Shown here in pieces: positions 38,149-57,240 of a stretch of 64,000 nucleotides of DNA. Below the pieces are notes generated by a model, which was not told the DNA's origin, searched no databases, and saw only the letters and a program-made list of their open reading frames with translations. A program made the position numbers and the translations under genes. How positions within the stretch are numbered: the stretch's first letter is position 1; each line of letters opens with the position of its first letter. The stretch is from Lamellibrachia satsuma (Eukaryota > Annelida > Polychaeta > Sabellida > Siboglinidae). The stretch is from assembly GCA_033239005.1 (NCBI GenBank), contig BSQZ01000005.1:10596001-10660000 (forward strand), given 5' to 3'.

Positions 38149-38339
38149 TGTTTAGTCGACTAGTCTAGTGTTAACTATGTCAGAGCAGTGGGTTTTTTTG
38201 CGGTGGTTGCTTGACATCGACCGAACCAGGATGTACCAAATCGTTTGCTACGGGTGGTTTAGTGTCACCGTTGCCCTACCTAAAAGCTTCGCGTAAAGGT
38301 GTGCCTTTATAAAACAACACCATTAAAATGTGAACGCGC
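38149..38339 (+). repeat. 190-bp direct repeat, right copy
   Basis: Same orientation as 34407-34595, about 3.7 kb apart, with the satellite between them. Confidence 0.9.
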
Positions 38340-38849
38340 GTCAGTACAGTAAGCACGACCGCAGAATGCAGTGTGTGAAGTGTTTAACCCTTCGAATTCA
38401 GTCGTGTAAAATGCATTTGGAATATAACGTAAATGTGTCGGAGATGTCACGAATAAATCGACAAAGGCGTATTTTTTTTTGTAAATCTGTTCCACAGTAT
38501 TACGAAAACATGCTTTTATGACGAAATTCCCTTTGAGCGTGTGGGTGTCGTTGTGAAAACGGATGTCGACAATTTGTTTTGCCTTGACATTAACACTGAC
38601 GCGATCGATGGTTACTGAAGGTACCGCACATCAATCTCCTGATTGCGAAAGACGCCTAACATCTTATAGATGAAACAAACGGTGACCACATCCATGTTTT
38701 GTAATATAATATTGTTCGGGGAGAACGCCGATCAAAATTAATAATCCAGAAGTGTCATGATATATGTCTTATTGTAGGCGGATGTTTATCTAACGGTGTC
38801 CTGATTATAGACGCGTGTTTCCTGTTTCTACTCACAGTGACTTCACACG

Positions 38850-46998
<8,149 letters not shown>

Positions 46999-48350
46999 TG
47001 TCTTCGTCATCGTCAAACGATTCGTCGTCGTCATCGTCGCAATGTCACCATCATCGTCGTCAACTCGACGTGACTGAAATAACTACGTTACTCGCTGGAT
47101 GTCGACGCCACGCCATTGTGATGACGTCATAACGTCATACGTAGCCGCGTGATTCGCTTGATACGCACGACAACAGATAGAACGGACGACTAGATACGAC
47201 ACCAGAGTGGTTTTCTTTCCCGAAGACTTCGTTCTTTCCATCGGTCATCCACACATTGGTTGGATACCAACTGACATTTGGGAAAATGCATATATATACA
47301 CGACATGGTACTGTTGACAGCTTCGACGTGAAATCGTCAAACGTGAACGTTTAGCTCGTATTTGGAACATTCGTATTCCTGGTTCCTCGCATCTGACGAC
47401 GTATAAACATTGTCTGCAATATTTTAAGTGCACATATATTCTTCACTGCCAAGGACATGTAGCAATCCACTGCGTCACACATATGATGTCTTGATGTACT
47501 ATTTATGGATCAATGCATGTCATATATTTTCTTCTATAAGAATAATGTAGCTATAAAATAACACAACAGAACGCCGTACAATCCGCACGAATGAGTTTAA
47601 CTAGTTTGCCTCCAGTTCCGGTGTGCGTGCGTGCGTGCGTGTGCGCGTGTTCACGTGCGCACGTGTGTGAGTACGTGTGTACTTGCCAGCTGTAAGTAAA
47701 TATGTATATGTACATCTATGTATCAATGCATTTATGTATCTCTGTGTGTCAAAATCGTTGTTGCGTTCACACGATAGAGTCTACGAATGCTTACTAAAAC
47801 AACATTATTATTTGTTTACTGCGCTTCTTCACAATAGATGCATCTTACGTGACACAGGTTTGTCAGAGGGGAATATTGCATCTCTGCCTTTCTGTTTATC
47901 TGTCCGGCATCTAGAGGCTACAAACGCCAACTTACGCAACTTGTGTCGCCACCTGGGGTCGTTTGCTCAAACTAAGCTGTACGCGTGCAACGCTATGTAG
48001 GGATAACTTACTTGACGATACAATACGCAGTGTTATTTAACCTTATTCATACACTGTGCAGCATTACCAAACAGTTCATTGCAATAATTATGACGTGCCT
48101 TTGTGTTTAGCAAACGTTTTTGATTCATTTGAATAAAGAAGACACGTAATATGAACTACGTATTCAATTAGATATTTTGCTTTTTCACAATTGATTACAA
48201 ACGCCTTTCTGGAATTTGCCCCAGTGAAAAAACACTAAGACGCAGCGCTGCCACAATTTTGTATTTTGTTTAAACATTTATACTTTGGCACATGTTACTC
48301 GACAAAAAGGTCTAAGCGCCTATACGTCATAGTTGTCAACATCTGCTGAT
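46999..48350. other. 3' side of dispanin 2; no further gene seen
   Basis: Early part presumably 3' UTR, including TCGTCGTCATCGTCG-type simple sequence near 47020-47060. A small (GTGC)n tract at 47622-47680. No clear coding exon. Confidence 0.4.
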
Positions 48351-48351
48351 G

Positions 48352-48475
48352 TAAAAGCGGGAAAATGCTCATGAAAAAGCGGGAAAATGCTCATGAAAAA
48401 GCGGGAAAATGCTCATGAAAAAGGGGGAAAATTCTCATGAAAAAGCGGGAAAGTGCTTACGAAAAGCGAGCAACA
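48352..48475. repeat. 22-bp minisatellite, five to six copies
   Basis: Unit GCGGGAAAATGCTCATGAAA plus AA, with GGGGGAAAATTC and GCGGGAAAGTGCTTAC variants at the right end. Confidence 0.92.
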
Positions 48476-50220
48476 TCCTCCACCTCAAAACTGTTGTTAT
48501 ATTTAATTGTTTTTAGCTTGTTGTTGTTAGGAGTCGCCATTTTGAAAAAATGTGCAATCACTTGAGACCAAAGATATAACATGTGCGTAGAATAGCCTCG
48601 TGTACAACAAATATATAAATTTCACGATGAATTGTGTTTGTTTTTGAAAAAAAAAAACGCGGGACATTTCCTCCAAAAAGAGGGAAATCAGGATCAAAGG
48701 GAAGCGGTATTTCCCACCCGAAAGCGGTAATGTAGACACCTATGATACGTTCAAGTTGAAAACAGTTTAAAACCATTATTATATTCATAATTTCATAATT
48801 TCTTCACCTAGCATCCACAGCCCCCCCCCCCCACCCCCCACCCGTCACCGGCTATGCAGTATTCTAATGACGTCACGATGTTATGCTGTTTCCACTATTC
48901 GCCAGATTCGCAGCAGTTGGTTATCTTTAGCTGTAGTTTCTTGTTCCTTGCCCGTGAAAAAAGGATTGTACCAGATTAAGTTTTCCCATCGGTGACGATC
49001 GTTGCGTTTTCTGTGCTACGTGGAACTTAGTTATTATGTTCAACGATTTTCTTTGAGCTTTCACAGCACGTTAAACATCAATTAGCTGACCTGGTGTGAA
49101 CAATTCGTGAAAGCGGTGTTTTGAAATGTTGGTGCTATTTGCGGAATAGCTACGGCCAGCATATCTACTTATAGGTGAACGGCCAGCATATCTACTTATA
49201 GGCGAACGGCCAGCATATCTTCGTTGCCATGAAATGAAAGATATAATGCAGTCGTACATAAAACATTAAGTTTACTAAATTATCAATTAAAAAGTGTTGG
49301 AAACAAATTCACACAGCACACACAATCCCCACTTTCCTAGGAAGTCTTTATGTCGTTAATGGCGGACGGATCCTGACTGTGATGTGTGGCCAGGAAATCC
49401 GCAGTAATTGGTTCATCGCACTGGGGACGGCTCATTAGTGTACTTCTCATTTACGAATGAATTGCGGGTGATTTTTCACGGTATCCCCCTTCTCATCCAT
49501 TTCACGTTTTTTAGACAAAACCCTTGAAATTGTGTAATTTGGGACACCCATAATCTGGTTTTAAGCGAGTTAGGGCCTAATGTAATCAACCCAAAATTCA
49601 GACATGTGATATCGTACGAATTTTCCGTATACAATACGGATTTTGGGGAGGAATACGGAAACAATTAGATATTAGAAACTGTTTATATCAGCTGTGTTTT
49701 AATAACTGTTGTTCATCAGCAGATCTTTATTCAACAAGCTCCACTACACGATGCTTTTTCCATTGTGATGATATTAGCACACCTGATTTGAATCACGTTG
49801 ATTATTGATAGAGTATGTAGCTTGAGAACATGTTCCGTTTTTTCCTTTCTATGAACATTTGACAAACTGATTCCAGATAAATCTCACATGAGCGAGCCTA
49901 CACGTTTACCTTTACACGAACCCTGGTGAATTAAGCTCATGGGGCTAGCTTTCCTTGGATAAATATTGCATAAGTCTGGCTGAAACGGATGATGTAGAGA
50001 GGCAACTTCTAGCATAAGTCTTGCTTAAATGAAATATTTAGTAAGGGCTACTGCCATAATACCAACCAGACAGCACAGATTCTTGAAGCGCGAAAAAAGA
50101 TTTTTGAAAATAGCATCTGTTGGGCGTATTTGTTGGATCTGCGCAACCTGCAGCTGGGTGCGCAATATGTGGATCTTTGAGTATCCGAGGATCGCGCAAC
50201 GCAATCGAGCGCAATCTGCA

Positions 50221-50221
<1 letters not shown>
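48476..50221. other. No gene recognised
   Basis: Contains a poly-C stretch near 48823-48840 and a 27-bp repeat (three copies, ACGGCCAGCATATCTACTTA, 49152-49220). No supported ORF. Confidence 0.4.

Positions 50222-50276
<55 letters not shown>
50222..50276. repeat. (TG)n microsatellite
   Basis: Pure GT run of about 50 bp. Confidence 0.95.
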
Positions 50277-50721
50277 ACGTGCGTGCGGTATGCGTGTGCA
50301 ATCTATGAACGACATCACGGATAATGCTAAGAATAACTTTGGGGATCCCCTGGACGCCATGTATATCGCCTGTGCTAAAGAATTCGTACGTAGTAAGCGA
50401 CAATTTAGACCTTGTGTTGTTTCTTGGCAATGCATTTGTCCCCCGTTGACATGCAATTGCAATGGATATTTTGGTACTCAAAAAAGAGGGTCCGGACCCC
50501 CTAACCCCCCTCTGGATCCGCCTATGTACACCATGTCATTGTTAGTGATTTGAATGATTATTCCGAAGAGGTACAAAGACAAACTTATATGGACGTGTCA
50601 GTGACTGTAGGCTCCCATCCGCCCGACTGGTATTGTTATGTTGGACGGCATTTGATCGTGAACTTTTTGTACGTTGATTTTCTGGAGAACAAAATGATAG
50701 AATATGACGAGTTCCTTGGTC

Positions 50722-51150
50722 TGTTGCCAGCAACAGCTTGAACAGTGGCGCCACCAGGTGGATCGGGAATCGTCGTGAAATTTATTGTCCATACTACGGG
50801 TTTATACGTTTGTAACTCCACAGTGAGATTGAGTTTGACAAGACGTATCGTAATGTATTATACAGTCGCTGTGTTATGTTTTCGGTGGGAACATTGCACC
50901 CAGGCCTTGTATTGAACAATTAAAACATATATAACTCGTGGACAAAAACAATATTCGCCGCAAGCAACATATAACACACAAAGAACTATATAACGGAATG
51001 AATAAAGTCACAAGATACGGTGCAGGGGGGTTGGGGTTTTTAGTTGTTGCGCGACACCAGTCGTCGACATGAGTGAGTGCGAGTATATTTACATGTATGC
51101 AATTTTTTATGTCTTAGAAATACGTATCAGAATTCCCTCATTGTCATAGA
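50722..51150. repeat. Local duplication, left copy
   Basis: Shares CAACAGCTTGAACAGTGGCG, CGCCACCAGGTGGA, CATATAACACACAA, CTATATAACGGAATGAATAA, TTGGGGTTTT and AAATACGTATCAGAATTCCC with 54575-55215, where each appears slightly altered and in the same order and orientation. Confidence 0.7.
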
Positions 51151-51269
51151 GCAATACATAAATGCTGCAATATTTGATTAAATGTTTACGTGTTTACATC
51201 ATATTAACTTATTTTACGGGGAAATGCCGCGTTATAAATAGAAACGTGTTGTAAAGTTTTTGAATATCA

Positions 51270-51395
51270 TAAGCGATGGTTTTCAAATTGATATTGGTTT
51301 AATAAATATAATTTGTAATGAGAAACATGTACAGCAATAAATAAAAATCCTTTACTAACAAAATATACGCCTCCTCGTCGGGAAATTGAACTCGA
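51270..51395 (-). pseudogene. Remnant of a macrosatellite unit arm with partial tRNA 3' end
   Basis: GGTTTAATAAATATAATTTG, GAGAAACATGTACAGCAA and then ATACGCCTCCTCGTCGGGAA on plus match the sequence just downstream of the minus-strand tRNA in the array units. Only the 3' quarter of the tRNA (acceptor, part of the T arm) remains. The hAT MITE inserted 105 bp further right. Confidence 0.7.
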
Positions 51396-51499
51396 ATGTG
51401 AAATTGAAAGAAGAAGGAAGTAGACCAACATAGCCCATTGTGTTAAGAAACGTATCCAACACGTTACAAGATTACACACAAACAAGCGCGTATACACGC

Positions 51500-53165
51500 T
51501 AGTGCCCTGCACGGGTCGGGCTTTGGGCCCAAGCCCGGCCCAGCCCGCAGCCCACGGGCCAGGCCGGACCTCTAAAAGAATTCGCGGGCCGGGCCGGGCC
51601 GAGCTTGGGCCTACATTTTGCGGGCCGGGCCGGGCCGGGCCGGGCCGGGCATGGGCTGGGCCTGGACCTAATAAAAATATTAATACAAAATCCAGATTTT
51701 TTATTTTAATATTAAGAAACTGATTATAAATTGTATTTCCGGTTAATGAATGTTTAAAATTATTACATAGTTGCAAGTTGAGACCTTGCATGGAATTATG
51801 AATGACACCAGTGCTTTATATATTGGAATGTAGTTTAACCTCTTCAACAATGGGACTTCCAATGGTATAATTTTAATAATGTGCATTCTTTTAATAGAGA
51901 CATTTCATATAATAGCAATGCATAGTGTTGCATACACAGCACACACATTACACAGTACATATTACTAATACATAGTACATACAAGATTATGTTACATATG
52001 CATATTTTTGGCATGAATGTAGCCTTTTGTATAGATTTAATGGCCCCATAAGTTCACTTGGCTGGAAGTAGCCAGCCCCAAATGTTTACTTTAGTCATAT
52101 TAGCAGAGGCAATCAAGCCATGACTAACCATTATCGTATCACCCTTTGACCCTACCTGTGGACCGCCATTATAGTGATCGTGCCTTCTGCATCGCTGTTC
52201 CTCGCCTGTGGAACAGTCTTCCCCATGAGATGCGAAAATGTGACTCTCTATACACCTTTAAAAGACTCTTAAAAACTATCTTGTTTAAACGCGCTTATTA
52301 TTCTTAACTGTCAAATTTATTCGACTTTTAGTGCTATATCCTATGAACTTGGATTTGCTGTTTTTATGTTTTTATTTATTTATCTATTTATTTATTTTTT
52401 TTAATCATGACTGTCTTTAACTATGTTATTGACAGCGCCTTTGAACAGGGTCAACTGGATCCATGGCGCTCTAAAAGTGCTCTAATTATTATTATTATTG
52501 TTATTATTCTATTGTCTTCCCTCCAAATCTTGCGTGCCCGAATTACCTGTCGGTCCACTGGCAACTGCCCACTGCCCAGTGCCCACCCCAGTTGGTAGTT
52601 GGTATTTTTTAATTGTGTTAACTAGTGACTACTGTTTAGTGTCTACAATTTCCCCAGTACTGATTCATTCACATCTGTACTAATTCGCACATGTCTGAAC
52701 CTGATCTGTCTCAGGCTAGTGACTGCAGGCTTGCTGGAAATGCCACTGGGTGCCAATGCCAGTGGGTGACATTTAATTGAAATATCAATTAATACCAAAT
52801 TAACTGCCCTTACTGGTAAAATTAATTAAATTAAGTTAACTTAGTTGAGCTAGCTAACTTTTTTATGTTATTTAATAAAAACAATACGTATGTATTACAG
52901 TTTATTTGTGTTTCGTTTTTATTATAAGATAATAGGTTTATCTTTAAAAAAACGTGCGGGCCGGGCCGGGCCGGGCCTTGACCAAACATTAACGATCTGG
53001 GTCGGGCCTTGGCTGGGACTGGGCCTGGCCTGGGCCTAAATTTTAGTTTGCGGGCCTGGGCCGGGCTGGGCTTGACGAATTTTGCGGGCCTGGCCCGGGC
53101 CTGGATTTTAACTGCTAGTTGCGGGCCGGGCTTGGTCTCAAATTATAGGCCCGTGCAGGGCACTA
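51500..53165. mobile_element. hAT-type MITE, copy 2, with perfect 8-bp target duplication
   Basis: Terminal inverted repeats TAGTGCCCTGCACGGG and its exact complement. Flanks are ATACACGC on both sides (51492-51499 and 53166-53173). Inverted relative to copy 1; the GGGCC-rich ends and the AT-rich core are shared. A 342-bp L2-like fragment interrupts it at 52164-52505. No transposase. The ends and the 8-bp duplication place it in the hAT superfamily. Confidence 0.9.
52164..52505 (+). mobile_element. L2-type retrotransposon 3' end nested in the hAT MITE
   Basis: Reads YSDRAFCIAVPRLWNSLP, HEMRKCDSLYTFKRLLKTIL and FKRAYYS then TAA near 52306, followed by a 3' region ending in ATT repeats. Absent from the corresponding site of MITE copy 1, where GTGGAC and ATTCTATTGTC are adjacent. 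Confidence 0.88.
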
Positions 53166-53247
53166 ATACACGCACATATATTTTGTAATGAAAAGAATCG
53201 ACGGTAACGAAATAAATATTATGGCTAATTATGAATGAAAAATACGC

Positions 53248-53308
53248 CTCCTCGTCGGGGAACTGAACCCCGGTCTCCCGCGTGACTGGCGGGGATACCT
53301 AACGGGGA
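53248..53308 (-). pseudogene. tRNA-Asp(GTC)-like pseudogene, D-arm deleted
   Basis: 61 nt. Anticodon arm, T arm (GGTTCAGTTCC) and acceptor 3' strand are present, but about 11 nt of the D arm/A box are missing (CCGTTAGGTATCC). Position 33 is A instead of T. Not expected to be transcribed. Confidence 0.8.
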
Positions 53309-53337
53309 ATGGCTAAAAGGCGATTTATCTGTGTATG

Positions 53338-53371
<34 letters not shown>

Positions 53372-53601
53372 TGTATGCATGCATGCATGCATGCGTGCAT
53401 GTGCGTCTGCGTATGTGCGTGCGTGTCTGCGTGCGTATATGCGTGCCATATATATATATGTGTGTGTGTTTGCGTGTGTACGTGCGTGTGTATGTGTACA
53501 TGTATATACACAAGTGCGTACGTACACACGCACACGTACGCAAGCACGTATGCACTCATGTACGTACGCACGTACGGTCAGACACAAAGATGTACAGCCA
53601 G

Positions 53602-53646
53602 TCCCCGTTAGTATAGTGGTGAGTATCCCCGCCTGTCACGACGAGG
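53602..53646 (+). pseudogene. tRNA-Asp-like pseudogene, internally deleted
   Basis: The 5' half through CTGTCACG is intact. It then jumps straight to ACGAGG, losing the 3' anticodon stem and the whole T arm with the B box. ACG sits at both edges of the lost segment in intact copies, so the deletion looks microhomology-mediated. Confidence 0.85.
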
Positions 53647-53770
53647 CGCATTTTTTCCCGTTCAGAATTAATTATTTATTGCATTGCCGTAATTATTTCT
53701 CATTACAAAATATGTGTGCGCGTGTGCGCGCGTGCACTTTGTTGTCTTGTAATGCGTCATGTTTGTTTCG

Positions 53771-54090
53771 TGAGAGCTTGGCCCGTCCAGCTCCACTTAC
53801 TCCTTCAATTGTTTCCTGAGAGCTTGGCCCGTCCAGCTCCACTTACTCCTTCAATTGTTTCCTGAGAGCTTGGCCCGTCCAGCTCCACTTACTCCTTCAA
53901 TTGTTTCCTGAGAGCATGGCCCGTCCAGCTCCACTTACTCCTTCAATTGTTTCGTGAGAGCTTGGCCCGTCCAGCTCCACTTACTCCTTCAATTGTTTCC
54001 TGAGAGCTTGGCCCGTCCAGCTCCACTTACTCCTTCAATTGTTTCCTGAGAGCTTGGCCCGTCCAGCTCCACTTACTCCTTCAATTGTTC
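53771..54090. repeat. 46-bp minisatellite, seven copies
   Basis: Unit TGAGAGCTTGGCCCGTCCAG plus CTCCACTTACTCCTTCAATT and GTTTCC. The array units hold one diverged single version (TTGAGAGCATGTTCTATCCA, GCTCCACTTCC) at the equivalent place. Confidence 0.95.
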
Positions 54091-54165
54091 AATTGCTTCT
54101 TTATTTAATATTACCCATAGCCTTAGAATTATGTGTTATGCAGAGGTAAATGTATGTTCTTATTT

Positions 54166-54390
54166 CTAGCGCGGTATCCTGTTCGTAATACTGCTGAAGG
54201 CACTTCCACGCCCCCAACCTGGGCCCCCGTCACCCGGCAGACCTGTTCATTCGAACACCTAATTGACTTTTACGGGAAATACTTACGACGCTGCCACTAC
54301 ATCGCGAATACTATTCATTCACGTATTGCATCCACCGCCGTCCGCCGTATACAGCCAGATGCTCATTTCAACAAAATAGTGAACTAAACT
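54166..54390 (-). mobile_element. SINE family 1 copy in the outlying unit
   Basis: Plus-strand AGCGCGGTATCCTG, GGCAGACCTGTTCATTCGAA, TTCACGTATTGCATCC and ACAAAATAGTGAACTAAACT are the complement of the SINE body, as in the array units. Confidence 0.7.
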
Positions 54391-54574
54391 AGTATCCCAT
54401 TCTCTAAACTCCCTTAAACATTAATCCCCTCATTTCCAACATAGGCCGTCGATACGAGCAGTCAGCTACAATTCGTGGCCATCGTGAAGCATCTTGTAAA
54501 ACTCGCAATACACGCCTAAGGACTGCTTGTGGGCGGATTAATGGCGGATAGAAAGGAATAAAATTGGTCTGTTA

Positions 54575-55215
54575 TCGGAAACAGCTTGAACATTAACAGT
54601 GGCGCCACCAGGTGGAATGAGAGGCGTCGTGAAATCTACTCACCACTGAAGTAATAAGACTCCCCTCCATTCACCCCTTCCAACTAGCTGTGAGCACCTT
54701 CTATCTTGCCCTTAGCTCCAGCTCACCTCATTCGTATATATTATTATATTGGCTATGAGGACATCTGATTTTAATCCACTTTTTAATTGCACTATTTTGT
54801 TAAAATTTTATTATTTTCCACATTTATATGCATCATGTTCATGCAACATATAACAAATAAGGAGCTATATAACGAAATTAATAACGTGCAAGATACGATG
54901 CGAGAGGCTGGGGTTTGCTACATGGGCAGTGGTACTGTGGCAATGGCGAAGGTCATCGATGACAATCCGGTGGCAACCAGCAGATGGAAGAACAAGACAA
55001 GATATGCTAGTCTGTATAGTCAATGACTCTCTGGTGGAAGATGTGGGACTAGAGTCTGGAGAGCTGCAGACGACAACGAGGGACTGAGATGTCTGGAGGC
55101 TATTGGTGGTGGTACGACACCACTTGCCGACGTGAGCGAGTGTGTATTTACACGTTTAAAATTGTTTGTTTATGTTTGAGAAATACGTGTCAGAGTTCAC
55201 TCATTGTCATATGGT
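54575..55215. repeat. Local duplication, right copy
   Basis: Counterpart of 50722-51150, longer by an internal segment (about 54950-55090). Ends just before the first tetramer block of the array. An 80-codon plus ORF inside (54787-55026) is unsupported. Confidence 0.65.
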
Positions 55216-55669
55216 TATGCAACTTGATTTGGAGGCTGATGTGTCAATTCTAACACCAACTTGACTTTATGTATGTATGTATGTATGTATGTATGTATGT
55301 ATGTATGTATGTATGTATGTATGCATGTATGCATGTATGCATGCATGCATGCATGCATGCATGCATGCATACAGGCATGTATGCATGCATGTATGCATGC
55401 ATGTATGCATGCATGTATGTATGTATGCATGTATGCATGTATGCATGTATGTATGTATGTATGTATGTATGTATGTATGTATGTATGTATGTATGTATGT
55501 ATGTATGTATGTATGTATGTATGTATGTATGTATGTATGTATGCATGCATGCATGCATGCATGTATGTATATGCGTGCGTACTTGCACAAACAAACATCG
55601 TACGCACGCACGTATGTAGGTACGCACGCACGCATGTACATTCGCACGTACGGTCTGAAATTCAGCCAG

Positions 55670-55741
55670 TCCCCGTTAGTATAGTGGTGAGTATCCCCGC
55701 CTGTCACGCGGGAGACCGGGGTTCAATTCCCCGACGAGGAG
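55670..55741 (+). tRNA. tRNA-Asp(GTC), array unit 1
   Basis: 72 nt. A box TAGTATAGTGG, anticodon stem CCCGC/GCGGG with loop CTGTCAC, T arm GGGGTTCAATTCCCC, discriminator G, and T6 terminator at 55746-55751. All arms close except one C4-A69 mismatch in the acceptor stem that every plus-strand Asp copy of the array shares apart from unit 3, whose 3' strand is altered. May be a working gene or a slightly damaged amplified copy. Confidence 0.8.
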
Positions 55742-56036
55742 GCGCTTTTTTCCCGTTCGCAATGAATTTCCATTTACAATGAATTATTTATTGCATTACC
55801 GTAAATTGTTTTCCATTACAAAATATGTGTGCTTGTGGGGGCGCTCACTTTGTATTGCAATATGTCATGCTTGTTTCTTGAGACCATGTTCTATCCAGCT
55901 CCACTTCCTTTTTTAATTTGATAATCAATTGCTTCTTTATTTGTTAATTTCCATAATGCTTCGTTGCTAATTGCTTCTTGCCGTCATAACCTTATATTTA
56001 TGTGTTATCTAAAAGTAAATGTATGCTATCACATAT

Positions 56037-56250
56037 AGCGTGGTATCCTTCTTATTCTTCTTAAGACTGCTCAAAGCGCTTCACACTCCCCCCACGGCAG
56101 ACCTGCTGATTTGTTCATTCCAATACCAACTCGACTTTTCTGGAAGTACTCAACCACGTTGCTATTATTGCGCGAAGGATATTCATTCACGTATTGTATC
56201 CATAATTGTCTACAGCCAGATATTCATTTCAACAGAATAGTGAACTAAAC
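56037..56250 (-). mobile_element. SINE A of the array unit (representative)
   Basis: Complement shows the family 1 body and 3' end (AGCGTGGTATCC, TCAAAGCGCTTCACACT, GCAGACCTGCTGATTTGTTC). Equivalent copies begin near 57739, 59262, 60778, 62307 and 63867. Confidence 0.75.
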
Positions 56251-56326
56251 TTATAAAGTAGAAACGCTGCTACAAAGCAATAATTCACCCCAAGAAAATT
56301 GCCCTGAAAACAATAAAGACAAAGCA

Positions 56327-56427
56327 GACAGACAGACAGACAGTCACACACGCACGCACGCATGCACGCGCGCGCGCGCACACACGCACACACACACAGA
56401 CAGATACACAGACACACACACAGACAG
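56327..56427. repeat. (CAGA)n-(GCAC)n-(CA)n compound microsatellite of the array unit (representative)
   Basis: Present between SINE A and SINE B in every unit, with different lengths (for example about 58025-58185 and 62596-62740). Also includes CGCGCGCG in the centre. Confidence 0.9.
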
Positions 56428-56480
56428 ATCACCGTTTTTGAATATCATTAGTGAAAAAAGAATAAAAAAGTCTTATTTAG

Positions 56481-56668
56481 AGCGGTATCCAGTCAAAGCA
56501 CTTTACACTTCACCCCTTGACAGACCTGTTCAGTTCAACGCCATTTCGACGTCTCTGGGAAGAATTCAGCCACTCAATTAATGCGCGAATATTATTCGTT
56601 CCGATATCCATCTCTGTCTTTAGCCAGGTACTAATTTACACAGCTGAGTGAACTGCGGCAACGTGATA
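56481..56668 (-). mobile_element. SINE B of the array unit (representative)
   Basis: Complement again matches family 1 (GCGGTATCCAGTC, CAAAGCACTTTACACTTCAC, TAGCCAGGTACTAATTTACA, CAGCTGAGTGAACTGCGGCA). Equivalent copies near 58239, 59706, 61242 and 62789. SINE A and B differ, so they are two old insertions, not a recent duplicate. Confidence 0.75.
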
Positions 56669-56765
56669 GTTTTCAAATGACTATTGGTTTAATACATCTA
56701 ATTTGTAATGAGAAACATGTACATCAATGTAATAAATACAAATTCATTGCTACTAAAAGATACAC

Positions 56766-56837
56766 CTCCTCGCCAGGAAATTGAACCCCGGTCTCTCGCG
56801 TAACAGACGGGGATACCCACCGCTATACCAACGGAGA
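56766..56837 (-). tRNA. tRNA-like gene with anticodon GTT on an Asp backbone, unit 2
   Basis: 72 nt on the minus strand. Loop CTGTTAC gives anticodon GTT (Asn codons), while all other positions follow tRNA-Asp. Box A reads TGGTATAGCGG and box B GGTTCAATTTC. The anticodon stem CCCGT/GCGAG has one C-A mismatch and a T-G wobble. The acceptor shows T3-G70 and C4-A69, and in this copy an additional G at 66, which opens pair 7-66 (T-G). Likely a pseudogene or SINE-like copy, though the Pol III boxes remain. Confidence 0.6.
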
Positions 56838-56906
56838 CTGGCTGAACGGTGATGTATCTATGTGTCTGTCTGTATGTCTGTGTGTCTGTGTGTCTGCGTC
56901 CGTGTC

Positions 56907-56939
<33 letters not shown>

Positions 56940-57168
56940 CATATGTAAGTATGTATGTAGGTATGTACGTACGTATGTACGTATGTACGTATGTACGTAT
57001 GTATGTATGTATGTATGTATATATGCATGCATTCATGCATGCATGTATGTATGTAAGTATATGCGTGTGTGCTTGCCCAATCAAACATACGCACGCACGT
57101 ATATACGTACGTACATACGCACGCACGCACGCACGTACATCCGCACGTACGGCAAGATGTTCAGCCAG

Positions 57169-57240
57169 TCCCCGTTAGTATAGTGGTGAGTATCCCCGCC
57201 TGTCACGCGGGAGACCGGGGTTCAATTCCCCGACGAGGAG
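57169..57240 (+). tRNA. tRNA-Asp(GTC), unit 2
   Basis: Identical to the unit 1 copy over all 72 nt. T6 terminator at 57245-57250. Confidence 0.8.

Larger units (their letters stand above)
53240..54420. repeat. Diverged outlying copy of the tRNA macrosatellite unit
   Basis: Same order as array units: minus tRNA, TATG/TGCG tetramers, plus tRNA, TTATTTATTGCATT..CGTAATT, AATATGTGTGCGCGTG, then a SINE on minus. More diverged than the 55-64 kb units, with both tRNAs broken and a local 46-bp expansion. Confidence 0.8.

Noticed and set aside
34407..38339. LTR retrotransposon bounded by the 190-bp direct repeats
   Set aside because: No gag/pol coding, no primer-binding site or polypurine tract seen, and no TG...CA ends, so only direct repeats are reported.
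55215..55782. Cys-Met-Tyr-Val and His-Thr-Tyr-Ile repeat ORFs across the array
   Set aside because: Translations of TATG/TGCA tetramers. They recur in every unit and continue into tRNA sequence.
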